From Bacillota bacterium (GTDB lineage Bacteria > Bacillota > Sulfobacillia > JABLXB01), in NCBI GenBank assembly GCA_013178305.1, contig JABLXB010000009.1:41114-105113 (forward strand): 64,000 nt of DNA, given 5' to 3'. This document shows, one piece after another, positions 1 to 10,001 of the stretch (position 1 is its first letter; each line of letters starts with the position of its first letter). The notes below the pieces were generated by a model that worked only from the letters and a program-made list of their open reading frames with translations, was not told where the DNA came from and ran no database searches. The translations under genes and the position numbers were made by a program.

Positions 1-402
1 CTGAAGCATTCCGCCAGCGAGGCGGCGCTGCTCGAGGTACACCCGACCGTCGCGTCGCTCCTGATAGGTTCCGGCGGCGTCAACCTCCGGGAGATGGAGA
101 AGGAGACGGGGAAAATCGTTTACATCCGCGGCAATGCGGGCCTTCACGTGGAGAACATCAACCTTCGCGCTCTCGGCACGCGCGAGGAAGTCGAGTCGAA
201 GGCGCTGCCGGTGAAGATCGGTGACACGTTGGAGATCAAGATCGAGGAGCCCCACGCGTCCAACCCGTGGGACGGGATCGGCCGCCTGGAGGGCTACGTC
301 ATCGACATCGAAGGCGCCGGCAAACTTGTCGGCGAGAAGGTCAACGTTGAGATAACCAAGGCGTTCCGGACCTACGCGAGGGCGAAGATGCTCGACGCGT
401 GA
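1..402 (+). CDS. rng: Rne/Rng family ribonuclease (RNase G/E), C-terminal part
   Basis: The frame is open from base 1 and ends at 402, so only about 133 C-terminal residues are present; the catalytic S1 and DNase-like domains lie outside the window. The visible part has the segment after the RNase H-like region (about residues 1-75), then a TRAM-like beta-barrel end (about 76-133, with G-D-T-L-E-I-K-I and a closing Y-A-R-A-K). Such a TRAM tail is usual for Firmicute Rne/Rng proteins. The enzyme processes rRNA and degrades mRNA in the cytoplasm. The rplU promoter starts 14 bases past the stop, so L21 transcription is at least partly independent. The family call rests on position in front of rplU-prp-rpmA and on the TRAM tail. 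Confidence 0.8.
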   Translation: MKHSASEAALLEVHPTVASLLIGSGGVNLREMEKETGKIVYIRGNAGLHVENINLRALGTREEVESKALPVKIGDTLEIKIEEPHASNPWDGIGRLEGYVIDIEGAGKLVGEKVNVEITKAFRTYARAKMLDA

Positions 403-415
403 AAACTCCCTTTCC

Positions 416-444
416 TTGACACCCATTGGGGCGCGTGCTACAAT
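416..444 (+). promoter_or_regulatory. Sigma-A promoter of rplU operon
   Basis: TTGACA (416-421) and TACAAT (439-444) are separated by exactly 17 bp. The predicted start near 451 gives a leader of about 107 nt before rplU. Confidence 0.85.
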
Positions 445-450
445 CATTTG

Positions 451-557
451 GCGGCGTTTTTGCTGCAGGACGCTGCGCTACCGCTCGGAGGAGGCCCAAA
501 GCTGGCGCGCTCGCGCCGCGCCTCGTTCCGGCGAGTCTGGGCAGGGAGGATGATGGC
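451..557 (+). promoter_or_regulatory. rplU 5' leader, possible ribosomal L21 leader RNA
   Basis: A GC-rich leader with several self-complementary stretches (for example around 511-532) lies between the promoter and the rplU ATG. Firmicutes often have a structured L21 leader here. The assignment is by position; I did not fold it against the family model. Confidence 0.4.
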
Positions 558-878
558 ATGTACGCCATTGTTGAGACCGGAGGCAAGCAGTACAGGGTCT
601 CCGAGGGAGACCGGATCACCGTCGAGAAGATCAAGGCCGGGCCGGGTCAGCCGGTCGAATTCGATAAGGTGCTTTACGTTCAGAAGGACGACGGCGAGTC
701 GATAGTCGGCAAGCCGCTCGTTGAAGGCGCGAAGGTCGTCGCCAAAGTAGAAGAGCAGGGTAAGCACAAGAAGATCCTCATCTTCCACTACAGGCACAAA
801 GTTAACTACCGCAAGCGCTACGGCCACAGGCAGCCATTCACCAGACTGGTGGTTGAAAAGGTGGTCCTGCCCAGATAG
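558..878 (+). CDS. rplU: 50S ribosomal protein L21
   Basis: The 106-residue protein has the usual bacterial length. It opens [14 protein letters not shown] and contains the conserved [16 protein letters not shown] block near its end. L21 binds 23S rRNA in the large subunit. The ATG at 558 is preceded by GGGAGGA at 544-550; longer upstream frames run through the leader and are not L21-like. prp follows after 9 bp and then rpmA, the standard Firmicute order. Confidence 0.97.
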   Translation: MYAIVETGGKQYRVSEGDRITVEKIKAGPGQPVEFDKVLYVQKDDGESIVGKPLVEGAKVVAKVEEQGKHKKILIFHYRHKVNYRKRYGHRQPFTRLVVEKVVLPR

Positions 879-887
879 GGCGAGGCG

Positions 888-1286
888 ATGGTGCGGATCA
901 CGGTCGGGCGCGATGAGCGCAGCGACATAGTGACGGTCAGGGCGGAGGGCCATTCGGGGTACGCGCCGTCGGGCAGCGACATAGTGTGCGCCGCCGTATC
1001 GGCGGTGGTGCAGACGGCGGTCCTGGGAGTGCGACAGGCTGCGGGTTGCGAGGCGGTCGTCAAGACCGGCGATGCCTTGATAGAGGCGAAATTCGCGCGG
1101 CGTGGCGCGAAGCCGGCGGGGCCGGCGGACGCTGGCCAAGACGCTGAGGGCGGCGGCAGTCAGGGATGGCCGGAGGCCCAGGCAATTCTCGAGGCCATGC
1201 TACTCGGGCTGCGCGAGATAGAAGACGGAAGAAGACGATACGTGCGAGTTACGGAAACGCGAGTCGAGGGAGGTGCGACGACATGA
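888..1286 (+). CDS. prp: Ribosomal-processing cysteine protease Prp
   Basis: The 132-residue protein has the Prp signature: the catalytic His in [18 protein letters not shown] (H22) and the catalytic Cys 12 residues later (C34). In Firmicutes Prp removes the N-terminal extension of L27 before it enters the ribosome. The next gene encodes an L27 with exactly such an extension (IQVFA before HKKG). The region around residues 70-95 is a low-complexity Ala/Gly/Gln insert, making the protein longer than the usual ~110 residues. Its TGA overlaps the start of rpmA (ATGATGA), suggesting translational coupling of protease and substrate. Confidence 0.9.
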   Translation: MVRITVGRDERSDIVTVRAEGHSGYAPSGSDIVCAAVSAVVQTAVLGVRQAAGCEAVVKTGDALIEAKFARRGAKPAGPADAGQDAEGGGSQGWPEAQAILEAMLLGLREIEDGRRRYVRVTETRVEGGATT

Positions 1287-1567
1287 TGAACATCCAGGTA
1301 TTCGCACACAAGAAGGGTGTAGGGAGCTCCAGGAACGGCCGCGACTCCGCTTCCAAGCGACTTGGAGTTAAGAGCCACGACGGGCAGTTCGTGTCCGCCG
1401 GTAGCATAATCGTAAGGCAGAGGGGTACGAAGGTCCATCCCGGTCTTAACGTGGGGATCGGTGGCGACGACACCCTGTTCTCGAAGGTCGACGGATACGT
1501 CGGGTTCGGCAGCAGGGGAAACAGGAAGGTCGTCAACGTCTACTCCGAGCCGCAGGCGATTGTGTAA
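1283..1567 (+). CDS. rpmA: 50S ribosomal protein L27 with Prp-cleaved extension
   Basis: The 94-residue protein has the L27 core [14 protein letters not shown] and the [19 protein letters not shown] block. L27 reaches the peptidyl-transferase centre. The first residues (MMNIQVFA) are the short pre-sequence found in Firmicutes, with the cleavage motif (hydrophobic-Q-x-F-A) just before the mature HKKG. I chose the first ATG of the tandem pair at 1283/1286; SD GAGGGAGG lies at 1266-1273. A 12-bp hairpin follows at 1607-1634. Confidence 0.96.
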   Translation: MMNIQVFAHKKGVGSSRNGRDSASKRLGVKSHDGQFVSAGSIIVRQRGTKVHPGLNVGIGGDDTLFSKVDGYVGFGSRGNRKVVNVYSEPQAIV

Positions 1568-1606
1568 AGGGTCAGGGAAGCGGTTCGTTCCGGAACGGAG
1601 CGCACC

Positions 1607-1634
1607 GAACTCCGGAGGTCTCCCTCCGGAGTTC
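1607..1634 (+). terminator. Perfect 12-bp hairpin after rpmA
   Basis: GAACTCCGGAGG (1607-1618) pairs with CCTCCGGAGTTC (1623-1634) around a 4-nt loop. No U-tract follows, so it may be a weak terminator, an RNA-processing site or a stabilising structure between rpmA and spo0B. Confidence 0.45.
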
Positions 1635-1748
1635 GCTCGTGTCAGGGCCCGGTCCGGGGCGCGTCCGCGAGGCGCGGCAGGATTTGGCAGGGGCGCCGCG
1701 AAAGGGTGTGAAGGCTGCGGTCAGGTCGGAGGGAGCGGATGCGTTTCG

Positions 1749-2294
1749 ATGGCTGGGGACATCGACAGGGAGTCCCTGTCTTTCGCACTTCGGCGGCAGA
1801 GCCATGAGTTCATGAACGACCTGCAGGTTATATCCGGGTGGCTCCAGATGGGAAACGTTCAAAAGGCGCTGGAGCATATTGAGTCCACGAAAGAGCGCGT
1901 CAAGAGGGAATCCCTCCTCATGAACTCGCTGGGCCCCGATCTATACGGCTGGCTGCGGTATCTCGATCTCAAGATCCAGGCTGCCGGTGGGGACGCGGAT
2001 GTTGAAGCACCCCGGGGACTCGACTACAGGGACTGGCGACCGTGCAGTCACCTCGAGAAGGCCGTTGAGGACGTTTCCTGCTGGATGATCAAGCGCGGCT
2101 GCGCGAGGCTACGCTTGAGACCGTCCCTCGATAACGGCCGGCAGATCGTGGCGATCGAGTCGCTCGAACGATGTCCCTGTGTCGAAGACCTCGAGGCTGA
2201 TGCGGCCGGCTACCCGCGGCAGGATGTGCTGGTCCGCGTGGGCGAATCCTGCGGGTGCCCGTGCGTTTTCGTTGAAAGCCCGATCCGTCGCTAG
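1749..2294 (+). CDS. spo0B: Spo0B-like sporulation phosphotransferase
   Basis: The 181-residue protein carries the SPOB_a-type helical hairpin: RRQSHEFMNDLQVISGWLQMG around residues 15-35, with H19 as the likely phosphorylated histidine, followed by a second helix (KALEHIESTKERVKRESLL). Spo0B relays phosphate from Spo0F to Spo0A. Position between rpmA and obg is the classical one. The C-terminal half (about 95-181) is poorly conserved and Cys-rich for this family. ATG 1749 is the only plausible start in the reading frame near the H-box; upstream sequence in frame is non-conserved. It is a small diverged member, but H-box and context agree. Confidence 0.8.
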   Translation: MAGDIDRESLSFALRRQSHEFMNDLQVISGWLQMGNVQKALEHIESTKERVKRESLLMNSLGPDLYGWLRYLDLKIQAAGGDADVEAPRGLDYRDWRPCSHLEKAVEDVSCWMIKRGCARLRLRPSLDNGRQIVAIESLERCPCVEDLEADAAGYPRQDVLVRVGESCGCPCVFVESPIRR

Positions 2295-2394
2295 ACGGTT
2301 CACACCTCACATCAGAGCCCCCCGATTTCATGGAATACTAGTATCATCGACGTGGGCGCGCATGTAGCGGGCGCCAGCCTCAAGGAGACCTCGA

Positions 2395-3441
2395 ATGTTT
2401 GTAGACAAGGCTAAGATAAACGTAAAGAGCGGCGACGGCGGGAACGGCTGCGTTGCCTTCCGCCGCGAGAAGTTCATCCCGCGAGGAGGCCCGAGTGGGG
2501 GGGATGGTGGCCGCGGGGGCGACGTCACCTTCGTCGTCGACCCCGGCATGAGGACCCTGATGGATTTCAAACACAAGGTCCACTTCAAGGCGGGCCGCGG
2601 GGAACACGGCCAGGGGTCGAACATGGCCGGCCGGGACGCGGAGGACCTCTACATAAGGGTTCCGCCGGGGACCATCGTCAAGGACGAGACCGGCGCCAGC
2701 GTACTTGCGGACCTCACTTCCGGGGGCCAAACCTTCGTGATCGCGCGCGGTGGCCGTGGGGGCCGCGGGAACGCGCGGTTCGCCACGTCGGTCAGGCAGG
2801 CGCCGAGGTTCGCGGAACCGGGGAAGCCCGGTGAGGAGCGCTGGGTCGTGCTGGAGTTGAAACTCCTGGCCGACGTGGGTATCATCGGGTTCCCGAACGC
2901 CGGCAAGTCCACCCTCCTGTCGCGTGTAACCAATGCGCGCCCGAAGATCGCGGACTACGAGTTCACCACAATCAGCCCCAACCTGGGCGTGGTCGAGCTC
3001 GAAAACGGCCAGAGCTTCGTGCTCGCCGACATTCCAGGCCTTATCGAGGGAGCGCACGAGGGGAAGGGTCTCGGGCACGAGTTTCTGAGACACGTCGAGC
3101 GCACAAGGGTGCTCCTCCACATGGTCGACGCCGCGGGGACGGCGGGGCGAGACCCCGTCTCGGACTTCCACGTGATAAACCGCGAGATCGCGCTGTACAC
3201 CCCCCGGCTTGCGGCGCTACCCCAGGTTGTGGCACTTAACAAGATGGACCTACCGGCGGCGGGCGAGAACGCTTCGCGACTCCGGTCGGAAATAGCACGG
3301 AGCGGGTTTCACGTATTCGAAGTGTCGGCGGTTACCGGCCAGGGGATACGCGACCTCATGTTTAAGGTGGTTGAGCTCTTGCGTGAGGCCGAGCAGGTCA
3401 GTACAAGTCAACCGGAAACTAATGGAATTTCTGGCGCCTGA
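2395..3441 (+). CDS. obg: GTPase Obg/CgtA, without OCT domain
   Basis: The 348-residue protein starts with the glycine-rich Obg fold ([17 protein letters not shown], about 1-158) and continues with the G domain: G1 GFPNAGKST (about 165-173), G2/switch [10 protein letters not shown]3 DIPGL, G4 NKMD, G5 SAVTG. Obg is a ribosome-associated GTPase required for 50S maturation and, in Bacillus, linked to sporulation and stress control. It ends about 80 residues shorter than B. subtilis Obg because the C-terminal OCT domain is absent. SD AAGGAGA lies just ahead of ATG 2395. nadD follows after 71 bp. Confidence 0.96.
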   Translation: MFVDKAKINVKSGDGGNGCVAFRREKFIPRGGPSGGDGGRGGDVTFVVDPGMRTLMDFKHKVHFKAGRGEHGQGSNMAGRDAEDLYIRVPPGTIVKDETGASVLADLTSGGQTFVIARGGRGGRGNARFATSVRQAPRFAEPGKPGEERWVVLELKLLADVGIIGFPNAGKSTLLSRVTNARPKIADYEFTTISPNLGVVELENGQSFVLADIPGLIEGAHEGKGLGHEFLRHVERTRVLLHMVDAAGTAGRDPVSDFHVINREIALYTPRLAALPQVVALNKMDLPAAGENASRLRSEIARSGFHVFEVSAVTGQGIRDLMFKVVELLREAEQVSTSQPETNGISGA

Positions 3442-3512
3442 AAGCAGGAATTTGGGCGTTTTCGTAGAATTTCGCCAACACATGATTCTGGGGGGTACGC
3501 GCCAGCAAACGC

Positions 3513-4124
3513 ATGAGCCGTCTTGGAGTAATGGGAGGGACTTTCGACCCGATTCATTTTGGGCACTTGCTGGCTGCGGAGGAAGTTCGCGCAGGGTTCA
3601 ACCTCGAAAAGGTCCTGTTCGTTCCGTCCGGTACACCCCCACACAAGAACGGCAAGCACGTGACCGGTGCGATCCACCGGTATACGATGACTGCGCTGGC
3701 GATCTCGGGGAACCCTCACTTCCATGTGTCCACCATCGAAGTAGACAGGCCGGGACCCAGCTACACTGTGGACACCATCACAACGCTAAAGTCGCAGCTC
3801 CCCGTTGACGCCGAAATCCTGTTTATCACAGGGGCCGATGTCATAGTAGACATACTCTCGTGGAAGGACACTCAACGCCTCCTGACCCTGTGTGAGTTCG
3901 TCGCGGTAATGCGTCCCGGCTATTCCATATCGGGCATTGACCGCGTCAAGGAACAGCTGGGTTCACTGGCCTCTCGGGTTCACATCTTTCCCGCCACCGG
4001 GCTCGACATATCGTCGAGCGACATAAGGGAGCGGGTGAAGACGGGTAGACCCATAAAATACCTCGTACCTGAGCCGGTCGAGGAGTATATCCACAAAATG
4101 GGTTTCTACACACATCCCGGGTAG
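3513..4124 (+). CDS. nadD: Nicotinate-nucleotide adenylyltransferase
   Basis: The 203-residue protein makes deamido-NAD from nicotinate mononucleotide and ATP. The nucleotidyltransferase motif GGTFDPIHFGH is at residues 8-18 (HxGH-type), with SGTPPHKN further on and the C-terminal ISSSDIRERV signature. Length is typical. It lies in the usual obg-nadD-yqeK-rsfS neighbourhood, here interrupted by an RRM gene. A terminator-like hairpin follows at 4216-4256. Confidence 0.96.
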   Translation: MSRLGVMGGTFDPIHFGHLLAAEEVRAGFNLEKVLFVPSGTPPHKNGKHVTGAIHRYTMTALAISGNPHFHVSTIEVDRPGPSYTVDTITTLKSQLPVDAEILFITGADVIVDILSWKDTQRLLTLCEFVAVMRPGYSISGIDRVKEQLGSLASRVHIFPATGLDISSSDIRERVKTGRPIKYLVPEPVEEYIHKMGFYTHPG

Positions 4125-4215
4125 GCGACCAATATAATGGGGTGGAGGCTGCCTCTGTCCGTGTTCCATGTTATCTCGATCCGCGTGTCGCATTTACCGT
4201 ACTCTTACGGTCCTT

Positions 4216-4256
4216 AGGCGCCGAGTTCGAGACGGAGCTCGGGCGCCTGTTGTTTT
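4216..4256 (+). terminator. Terminator-like hairpin after nadD
   Basis: AGGCGCCGAG (4216-4225) pairs with CTCGGGCGCCT (4238-4248) with one bulged G, followed by a T-rich run (GTTGTTTT). It would end the obg-nadD transcript before the RRM gene. Confidence 0.6.
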
Positions 4257-4324
4257 GGACAGCGCGGTGAGGCTCCGCCCGCCAGAATGCCGGTTGGTCC
4301 GGTGGTGAAAGGAGGTGAACGTGG

Positions 4325-4582
4325 TTGGCCAAGACCCTTTACGTAGGCAACCTGCCCTGGGCAACGACCGAGGACGAGCTGTCGAGGGCGTTCCAGCCCT
4401 ACGCAGACGTCAAGAGTTGCAGGATTATCATGGATCGCGAGACAGGCAGGTCGCGCGGGTTCGGGTTCGTCGAAGTCGCCGACGAGGATGCCCAGAAGGC
4501 CATCGATGCCATGAACGGCACGCAGTTCGGTGGCAGAGAGATAATCGTCAACGAAGCCCGGCCGCGGCAGAGTAAGTTCTAA
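4325..4582 (+). CDS. Small RRM-domain RNA-binding protein
   Basis: The 85-residue protein is a single RNA-recognition motif. RNP2 is LYVGNL (residues 5-10) and RNP1 is RGFGFVEV (44-51), both with the aromatic residues that stack on RNA. Bacterial proteins of this type are thought to act as RNA chaperones or cold-response factors; the target is unknown. The start is TTG at 4325, since SD AAAGGAGGTG (4308-4317) sits 9-10 nt upstream and the sequence begins M-A-K-T-L-Y-V. It is bracketed by two terminator-like hairpins (4216-4256 and 4614-4660) and so is probably its own transcription unit. Confidence 0.9.
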   Translation: MAKTLYVGNLPWATTEDELSRAFQPYADVKSCRIIMDRETGRSRGFGFVEVADEDAQKAIDAMNGTQFGGREIIVNEARPRQSKF

Positions 4583-4613
4583 CCGGTTTACGGGTTGAGC
4601 CTTCGTGGCCACC

Positions 4614-4660
4614 GCCTCCTGAGCTTCTTGGTTCAAAGAGTCTGAGGAGGCCTTATTGTT
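4614..4660 (+). terminator. Terminator after RRM gene
   Basis: GCCTCCT (4614-4620) pairs with AGGAGGC (4645-4651), extended by two further pairs across one mismatch, followed by CTTATTGTT. Confidence 0.6.
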
Positions 4661-4776
4661 TCCGTGCTCGGGAACTATGTTAACGCATGGGCGTCCTATG
4701 TGTAAGATCTGTGAGAGCGTTTCCCACAGGAGAGCGGGCGTTGGATGTTGAAAGGTGTCGCTGGGGCGATGCTTGT

Positions 4777-5376
4777 ATGGAGTATGTCTCGCTGATCCAG
4801 AGCATGATGCCGGACCTGCGCCGGGCGCTGCCTTTAGACCTGTACGACCACTGTGTCAGGACCATGGAGACAGCAGTCGACATCGCGAGGAGCGCGGGGG
4901 CCGACGAGTCCGCCTGCGCGGTTGCTGGGTTGCTGCACGACTACTGCAGGCATTTCCCGGGAACGCGGTTGTTGAAACTGGCGGCGGAACTTGGAATAGT
5001 CTTCGGGGACGTCGAACGGCACAGGCCCCTCTTGCTGCACGGCCCTGTAGCTTCGGAGCTTGTGAGCAGGGATCTGGGAGTAACTGACCACAGGATTCTC
5101 GACGCGATCAGGTACCATACGACGGGGCGCGCCGGGATGTGTGCGGTAGAGCAGGTGGTCTACGTCGCCGACAAGGTTGAACCGGGGAAATTCCCCACCT
5201 TAAGACTGAGCCTCGAGGGGCCCGGGCGGGGTGCGGACGGCGAGGAGCCGCTCAAGCGTTTCCTGGTGGAACACGCGAACGACACCATATTGAGGCTCGT
5301 GAAGGCCGGAGCGGCGATACACCCGCTCGTTGTCGAGATGCGCAATTGGATAATTCAGGCGAGGGTTGAGATTTGA
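4777..5376 (+). CDS. yqeK: HD-domain diadenosine-tetraphosphate hydrolase YqeK
   Basis: The 199-residue HD-superfamily phosphohydrolase has H25 and H54-D55 (GLLHDYCRH), then H82-type and D-containing motifs (YHTTG, YVADKVEP) that supply the remaining metal ligands. YqeK homologues split Ap4A symmetrically to two ADP. Position before the LCP gene and rsfS is canonical. I chose ATG 4777, which gives the usual length; an in-frame ATG at 4687 would add 30 non-conserved residues. The stop overlaps the TTG of the next gene. Confidence 0.88.
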   Translation: MEYVSLIQSMMPDLRRALPLDLYDHCVRTMETAVDIARSAGADESACAVAGLLHDYCRHFPGTRLLKLAAELGIVFGDVERHRPLLLHGPVASELVSRDLGVTDHRILDAIRYHTTGRAGMCAVEQVVYVADKVEPGKFPTLRLSLEGPGRGADGEEPLKRFLVEHANDTILRLVKAGAAIHPLVVEMRNWIIQARVEI

Positions 5377-6650
5377 GAACAGAAGGGGTACTGCAACCGG
5401 CAACAACCAGGCAGAAGAAGAAGAAACTGAACGTGAAGCGGACGGCCGCGGTGGCCGCGCTCCTCCTCGTGTTCTTTGTGGGAGGGGTCCTCGCCGGGGC
5501 GTGGTACTTCCTGTCCAGAGTGTACAATCCCGTTGCGAGGCCCGAGGCGCACAACGGGCAGGCGGTGGCACCAAGGATCAACGTGCTCGTGATGGGGCTC
5601 GACGGCGGTGTCAACGGACCCACCAGAAGCGGCACTCCTGTGCACACCTCAAGGACCGACACCATGATGGTGCTGAGCTTGGACCCCGAGCTCAGATCGG
5701 CAGGCATCCTGTCCATCCCCAGGGACACCAGGGTAAAGATGTCCGGCAAGAGCGGGTACGACAAGATCACCCATGCCCACGTTTACGGTGGCCCCAAGCT
5801 GGCACTGGAAACGGTGCAGGGGCTTATCGGCGAGCCCATCCCGTATTACGTGCGAATCAACTTCGCCGGTTTCGTCAAGCTCATCGACATGATCGGCGGG
5901 GTCGAAATGACCATAGACCACAACATGGACTACGACGACCCGTATCAAAACCTGCACATCCACCTGAAAGCCGGCAAGCAGGTGCTCGACGGTGAGAAGT
6001 CCCTGCAATTCGTCAGGTACAGGCAGTACCCGCAGGGTGACATAGACAGGGTAAAGGCCCAGCAGAAGTTCCTCAGCGCACTCATGAAATCGTTTTTCGA
6101 TATGAATACCCTGTGGAAGCTGCCCAGCATTGCGCGCGAGGCCGCCAACCACGTCGACACGAACATCGAGCCTGCCCTGGTGCTCACCCTGGCGAACGCC
6201 GCGCGGCAACTCGGCCGCGAGGACGTCAAAATGGATGTAATACCGGGTCAACCAGCCGACATCTCCGACGCGACCGGCGTCGCGATAAGCTACTGGGTGG
6301 CCGACCAGCATGCCCTCAAGAAGATGGTCGACCTCCTCATCAGGGGTATCGATCGCGACGCCAACTCGAAGGTCAGGGTCGAGGTCGTGAATGGCACGGG
6401 AACGGCCGGCATGGGCGAAAAGGCGGCCAAGAACCTGCGAGACCTCGGCTACCTGGTCACGGTGACTAACGCCGAAAAGCCGAACAAGGGGCCGACGCGC
6501 GTGATTGGCGCGGCCGCCAACAGCAACGCGGTGAAAGGGATATGCCGGGAGGTAGCCAAGTTTGCCCCACAGGCCACCATATACAATCGCGCGCCCGGAG
6601 AGAACGTGGATGTATCTATCCTGCTTGGAGTAGACTGCAACTTGAAATAG
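5373..6650 (+). CDS. LytR-CpsA-Psr family protein with LytR_C domain
   Basis: The 425-residue protein has a basic N-terminus with KKKK, one membrane segment (about 24-46) and an extracellular LCP catalytic domain (about 68-300). The LCP domain shows the family motifs around DTMMVLSLD, SIPRDTRV and the QFVRYR loop with its two arginines. A C-terminal LytR_C domain (about 330-421, VRVEVVNGTG) completes it. LCP enzymes transfer undecaprenyl-linked polymers such as teichoic acids or capsule to peptidoglycan. The TTG start overlaps the yqeK stop, indicating coupling; rsfS follows 32 bp downstream. Confidence 0.92.
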   Translation: MRTEGVLQPATTRQKKKKLNVKRTAAVAALLLVFFVGGVLAGAWYFLSRVYNPVARPEAHNGQAVAPRINVLVMGLDGGVNGPTRSGTPVHTSRTDTMMVLSLDPELRSAGILSIPRDTRVKMSGKSGYDKITHAHVYGGPKLALETVQGLIGEPIPYYVRINFAGFVKLIDMIGGVEMTIDHNMDYDDPYQNLHIHLKAGKQVLDGEKSLQFVRYRQYPQGDIDRVKAQQKFLSALMKSFFDMNTLWKLPSIAREAANHVDTNIEPALVLTLANAARQLGREDVKMDVIPGQPADISDATGVAISYWVADQHALKKMVDLLIRGIDRDANSKVRVEVVNGTGTAGMGEKAAKNLRDLGYLVTVTNAEKPNKGPTRVIGAAANSNAVKGICREVAKFAPQATIYNRAPGENVDVSILLGVDCNLK

Positions 6651-6682
6651 GTTTCGAATAGCATGCGGGGAGGTGCGACCGG

Positions 6683-7048
6683 TTGGAGCCAGTGGCCTTG
6701 GCCAGGCTCGCGTACGAGGCGGCGGTTGAGAGAAAGGCCCACGACGTTCAGGTCCTCGATGTCAGCAACATGACCACGGTTGCGGATTACTTCGTCATTG
6801 CAAGCGCCCCCAACAAGCCCCATGTGGAAGCGATCGCCGGCAACGTCATGGAAAAGCTCGAGAAAGCGGGTGTGAGAGCCCACCACGTTGAGGGCAGGGG
6901 ACCTGCCGCCTGGTTGCTGCTCGATTACGGCTCAGTCATCGTCCACGTGTTCCACGAAGACATGAGGGCATTCTACAACCTCGAGCGTCTGTGGGGTGAC
7001 GCTAAATCACCGGACCTTGACTTGGCGTCACCCGTTTCATATAATTGA
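6683..7048 (+). CDS. rsfS: Ribosome silencing factor RsfS
   Basis: The 121-residue protein is full length for the family and shows DVQVLDVSNMTTVADYFVIASA near the N-terminus and the WLLLDYGSVIVHVF block. RsfS binds L14 and blocks subunit joining when nutrients are low. TTG 6683 is the start, with GGGGAGG at 6667-6673. The leuS promoter lies inside its last codons. Confidence 0.95.
   Translation: MEPVALARLAYEAAVERKAHDVQVLDVSNMTTVADYFVIASAPNKPHVEAIAGNVMEKLEKAGVRAHHVEGRGPAAWLLLDYGSVIVHVFHEDMRAFYNLERLWGDAKSPDLDLASPVSYN
7017..7045 (+). promoter_or_regulatory. Promoter of the leuS T-box/tRNA-Ala transcript
   Basis: TTGACT (7017-7022) and a perfect TATAAT (7040-7045) are spaced 17 bp apart. It overlaps the 3' end of rsfS and is the only strong promoter seen ahead of the tRNA and the T-box. 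Confidence 0.85.
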
Positions 7049-7116
7049 TTATGCCTTCGCGCTGCTCGACTGCGGCAAGACGACGGGGCCGCGCGCGGCG
7101 CATCGAATACCGGATA

Positions 7117-7430
<314 letters not shown>

Positions 7431-7463
7431 GCGCAGCTTCAGGGACTGTAAGGGGGGTCCGCA

Positions 7464-9989
7464 TTGGACAGGTACGATCCGGCGGCAATCGAGAAGCACT
7501 GGCAGGGAGAGTGGGCAAAGCGGGAGCTCTATAAGGTCACCGAGGATGCCGCCAGGCCCAAGTACTACTGCCTCGAGATGTTCCCATATCCTTCGGGGAA
7601 CCTCCACATGGGCCACGTCCGGAACTACGCGATCGGGGACGTGGTCGCGCGGTTCCACAGGATGAACGGGTATAACGTCATCCATCCGATGGGTTTCGAC
7701 GCGTTCGGCTTGCCGGCGGAGAACGCCGCCATCAAGCGCGGCATTCACCCCGCGACCTGGACCCTGAACAACATCGCCCTCATGAAGAGCGACCTGGCCA
7801 TGCTCGGCACCAGTTACGACTGGGACAGGGAGGTCATCACGTGCCTGCCGGACTACTACAGATGGACGCAGTGGCTGTTCCTCCTGATGTACAAGCGCGG
7901 GCTGGCATACAGGAAGATGGCCGCCGTGAACTGGTGCCCTGACTGCAAGACCGTGCTCGCGAACGAGCAGGCGGAGACCGGCAAGTGCTGGCGCTGCGGA
8001 ACACCCGTCACGAAGAAAGAACTCGAGCAGTGGTTTTTCAGGATAACCGATTACGCGGACCGGCTGATCGACGACCTCAAACTCCTCGACGGGTGGCCCG
8101 AGAGGGTCAGGACAATGCAGGAGAACTGGATAGGAAGGAGCGAGGGCGTCCGCGTGGACTTCCGGATCGAGGGTTCCGGCGACGCCCTCCCCGTGTTCAC
8201 CACGCGGCACGACACGATCTACGGCGTTACCTACATGGTGCTGGCGCCCGAGCACCCGCTCGTGGCGAAGCTCGCGGCAGGCACCGTGTACGAGGAGCCG
8301 GTCAAGCGTTTCGTGGAGAGCCTGCTCACGGTGTCGGAGATCGAGCGCACGTCAACCGAGACAGAGAAGATAGGCCTTTTCACCGGGGCCTACGCCATAA
8401 ACCCGCTGAACGGCGAGAAGCTCCCGATATGGATAGCCAACTACGTCCTGATGGAATACGGCACCGGCGCGGTGATGGGCGTGCCCGCGCACGACCAAAG
8501 GGACCTCGAGTTCGCGCGCAAGTACTCGTTGCCGGTCAGGATCGTGATCCAGAACGAAGCCGGCACGCTTACGGAGGACCGCCTGGCGGAGGCTTATGTA
8601 GGTTCGGGGCCGATGGTCAACTCCGGGCCGTTCAACGGGCTGCCGAACGAAGACGGCAAGAAGCGCATCGCCGATTTCGTCGAGCAGAACGGCCTCGGCA
8701 AGAGGCAGGTCAACTATCGCCTCAGGGACTGGTTGATCTCGCGCCAGAGGTACTGGGGCGCCCCGATCCCGATGATCTACTGTGACAAGTGCGGGGTCGT
8801 CCCGGTCCCCGAGGACCAGTTGCCGGTGATGCTGCCCGAGAACGTGGAGTTCGCTGCGGGCCGCCTGTCCCCGCTGTCGTCATCGGAGGAGTTCATCAGC
8901 ACCACCTGCCCGTCGTGCAGGGGAAAGGCGCGCCGCGAGACGGACACCATGGACACGTTCATGTGCAGCTCGTGGTATTACTTCAGGTACACTTCCGCGA
9001 AGGAAACGAAGCTGCCGTTCGACCCCGCCGCGGTGCGGTACTGGCTGCCCGTCGACCAGTACATCGGCGGTATCGAGCACGCCGTCATGCACCTCCTTTA
9101 CTCGAGGTTCTTCACGAAGGTGCTGTACGACGCGGGCCTCGTGCACGTGGTGGAGCCGTTCACGAACCTCCTGACCCAGGGCATGGTGCTGAAGGACGGA
9201 GCGGTGATGTCGAAATCGAAGGGGAACGTAGTCGACCCGGGGGAGCTTGTAAGTAAGTACGGCGCCGATACCGCGAGGGTGTTCATCCTGTTCGCGGCCC
9301 CGCCCGAGAAAGAGCTCGAGTGGAGCGACAGGGGTGTCGAGGGGTCGTACCGGTTCCTCAACAGGGTATGGAGGCTGGTGCTGGGCATCGCTGGCGGGAC
9401 CGGCGAGGACGGGTGTGACGCGGACGCAGCGGCTGACGAGGTCGCGACTGGGGCGACCGTTACGCCGGCAGCGGGCGAGCAGGTCCACCGCAACCTCCGG
9501 CGGCTCACCCACACGACTATCAAGAGGGTGACCAACGATATCCGTGGGCGGTTCAGCTTTAACACCGCCATCAGCGCTCTGATGGAGATGGTCAACGGAC
9601 TGTACCGCTACCGCGACGAGGTGCCGGAGGATTCGCAGGACGCCGAGGCGTTGCGAGAGGCCGTCGACAGCCTGGTGCTCATGATGGCCCCGTTCACCCC
9701 GCACCTTGCGGAAGAGATGTGGCGGCGGCTCGGGCATCCAGGCAGCGTCCACCTGCAAGGGTGGCCACGGTACGACGAGGCCGCAATCAAGGCCGAGCAG
9801 GTCACGGTGGTCGTGCAGGTCAACGGAAAGGTGCGCGACCGGATCCAGGTGTACGCCGGCGCCGCTCCGGCGGAGGTGGAAGCGGTTGCCCTGGACAGCG
9901 AGAGGGTGAGGCGGTTCATCGAGGGTAAGCGGGTGGACCGCGTCGTCACCGTACCGGGGAAGCTTGTCAGCATCGTGACCAGGGATTAG
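7464..9989 (+). CDS. leuS: Leucyl-tRNA synthetase
   Basis: The 841-residue class I synthetase charges tRNA-Leu. The HIGH motif appears as [11 protein letters not shown] (41-51) and KMSKS as V-MSKSK around 582-586. A Zn-type cluster CPDCKTV...CWRCG lies near 158-180, the CP1 editing domain follows (about 220-410), and the anticodon-binding and C-terminal domain ends in [11 protein letters not shown]. Length fits bacterial LeuRS. The TTG start at 7464 has a GGGGGG-type SD at 7452-7457. Expression is controlled by the T-box just upstream. Confidence 0.98.
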   Translation: MDRYDPAAIEKHWQGEWAKRELYKVTEDAARPKYYCLEMFPYPSGNLHMGHVRNYAIGDVVARFHRMNGYNVIHPMGFDAFGLPAENAAIKRGIHPATWTLNNIALMKSDLAMLGTSYDWDREVITCLPDYYRWTQWLFLLMYKRGLAYRKMAAVNWCPDCKTVLANEQAETGKCWRCGTPVTKKELEQWFFRITDYADRLIDDLKLLDGWPERVRTMQENWIGRSEGVRVDFRIEGSGDALPVFTTRHDTIYGVTYMVLAPEHPLVAKLAAGTVYEEPVKRFVESLLTVSEIERTSTETEKIGLFTGAYAINPLNGEKLPIWIANYVLMEYGTGAVMGVPAHDQRDLEFARKYSLPVRIVIQNEAGTLTEDRLAEAYVGSGPMVNSGPFNGLPNEDGKKRIADFVEQNGLGKRQVNYRLRDWLISRQRYWGAPIPMIYCDKCGVVPVPEDQLPVMLPENVEFAAGRLSPLSSSEEFISTTCPSCRGKARRETDTMDTFMCSSWYYFRYTSAKETKLPFDPAAVRYWLPVDQYIGGIEHAVMHLLYSRFFTKVLYDAGLVHVVEPFTNLLTQGMVLKDGAVMSKSKGNVVDPGELVSKYGADTARVFILFAAPPEKELEWSDRGVEGSYRFLNRVWRLVLGIAGGTGEDGCDADAAADEVATGATVTPAAGEQVHRNLRRLTHTTIKRVTNDIRGRFSFNTAISALMEMVNGLYRYRDEVPEDSQDAEALREAVDSLVLMMAPFTPHLAEEMWRRLGHPGSVHLQGWPRYDEAAIKAEQVTVVVQVNGKVRDRIQVYAGAAPAEVEAVALDSERVRRFIEGKRVDRVVTVPGKLVSIVTRD

Positions 9990-10001
9990 CGGAATGGGGG
10001 A

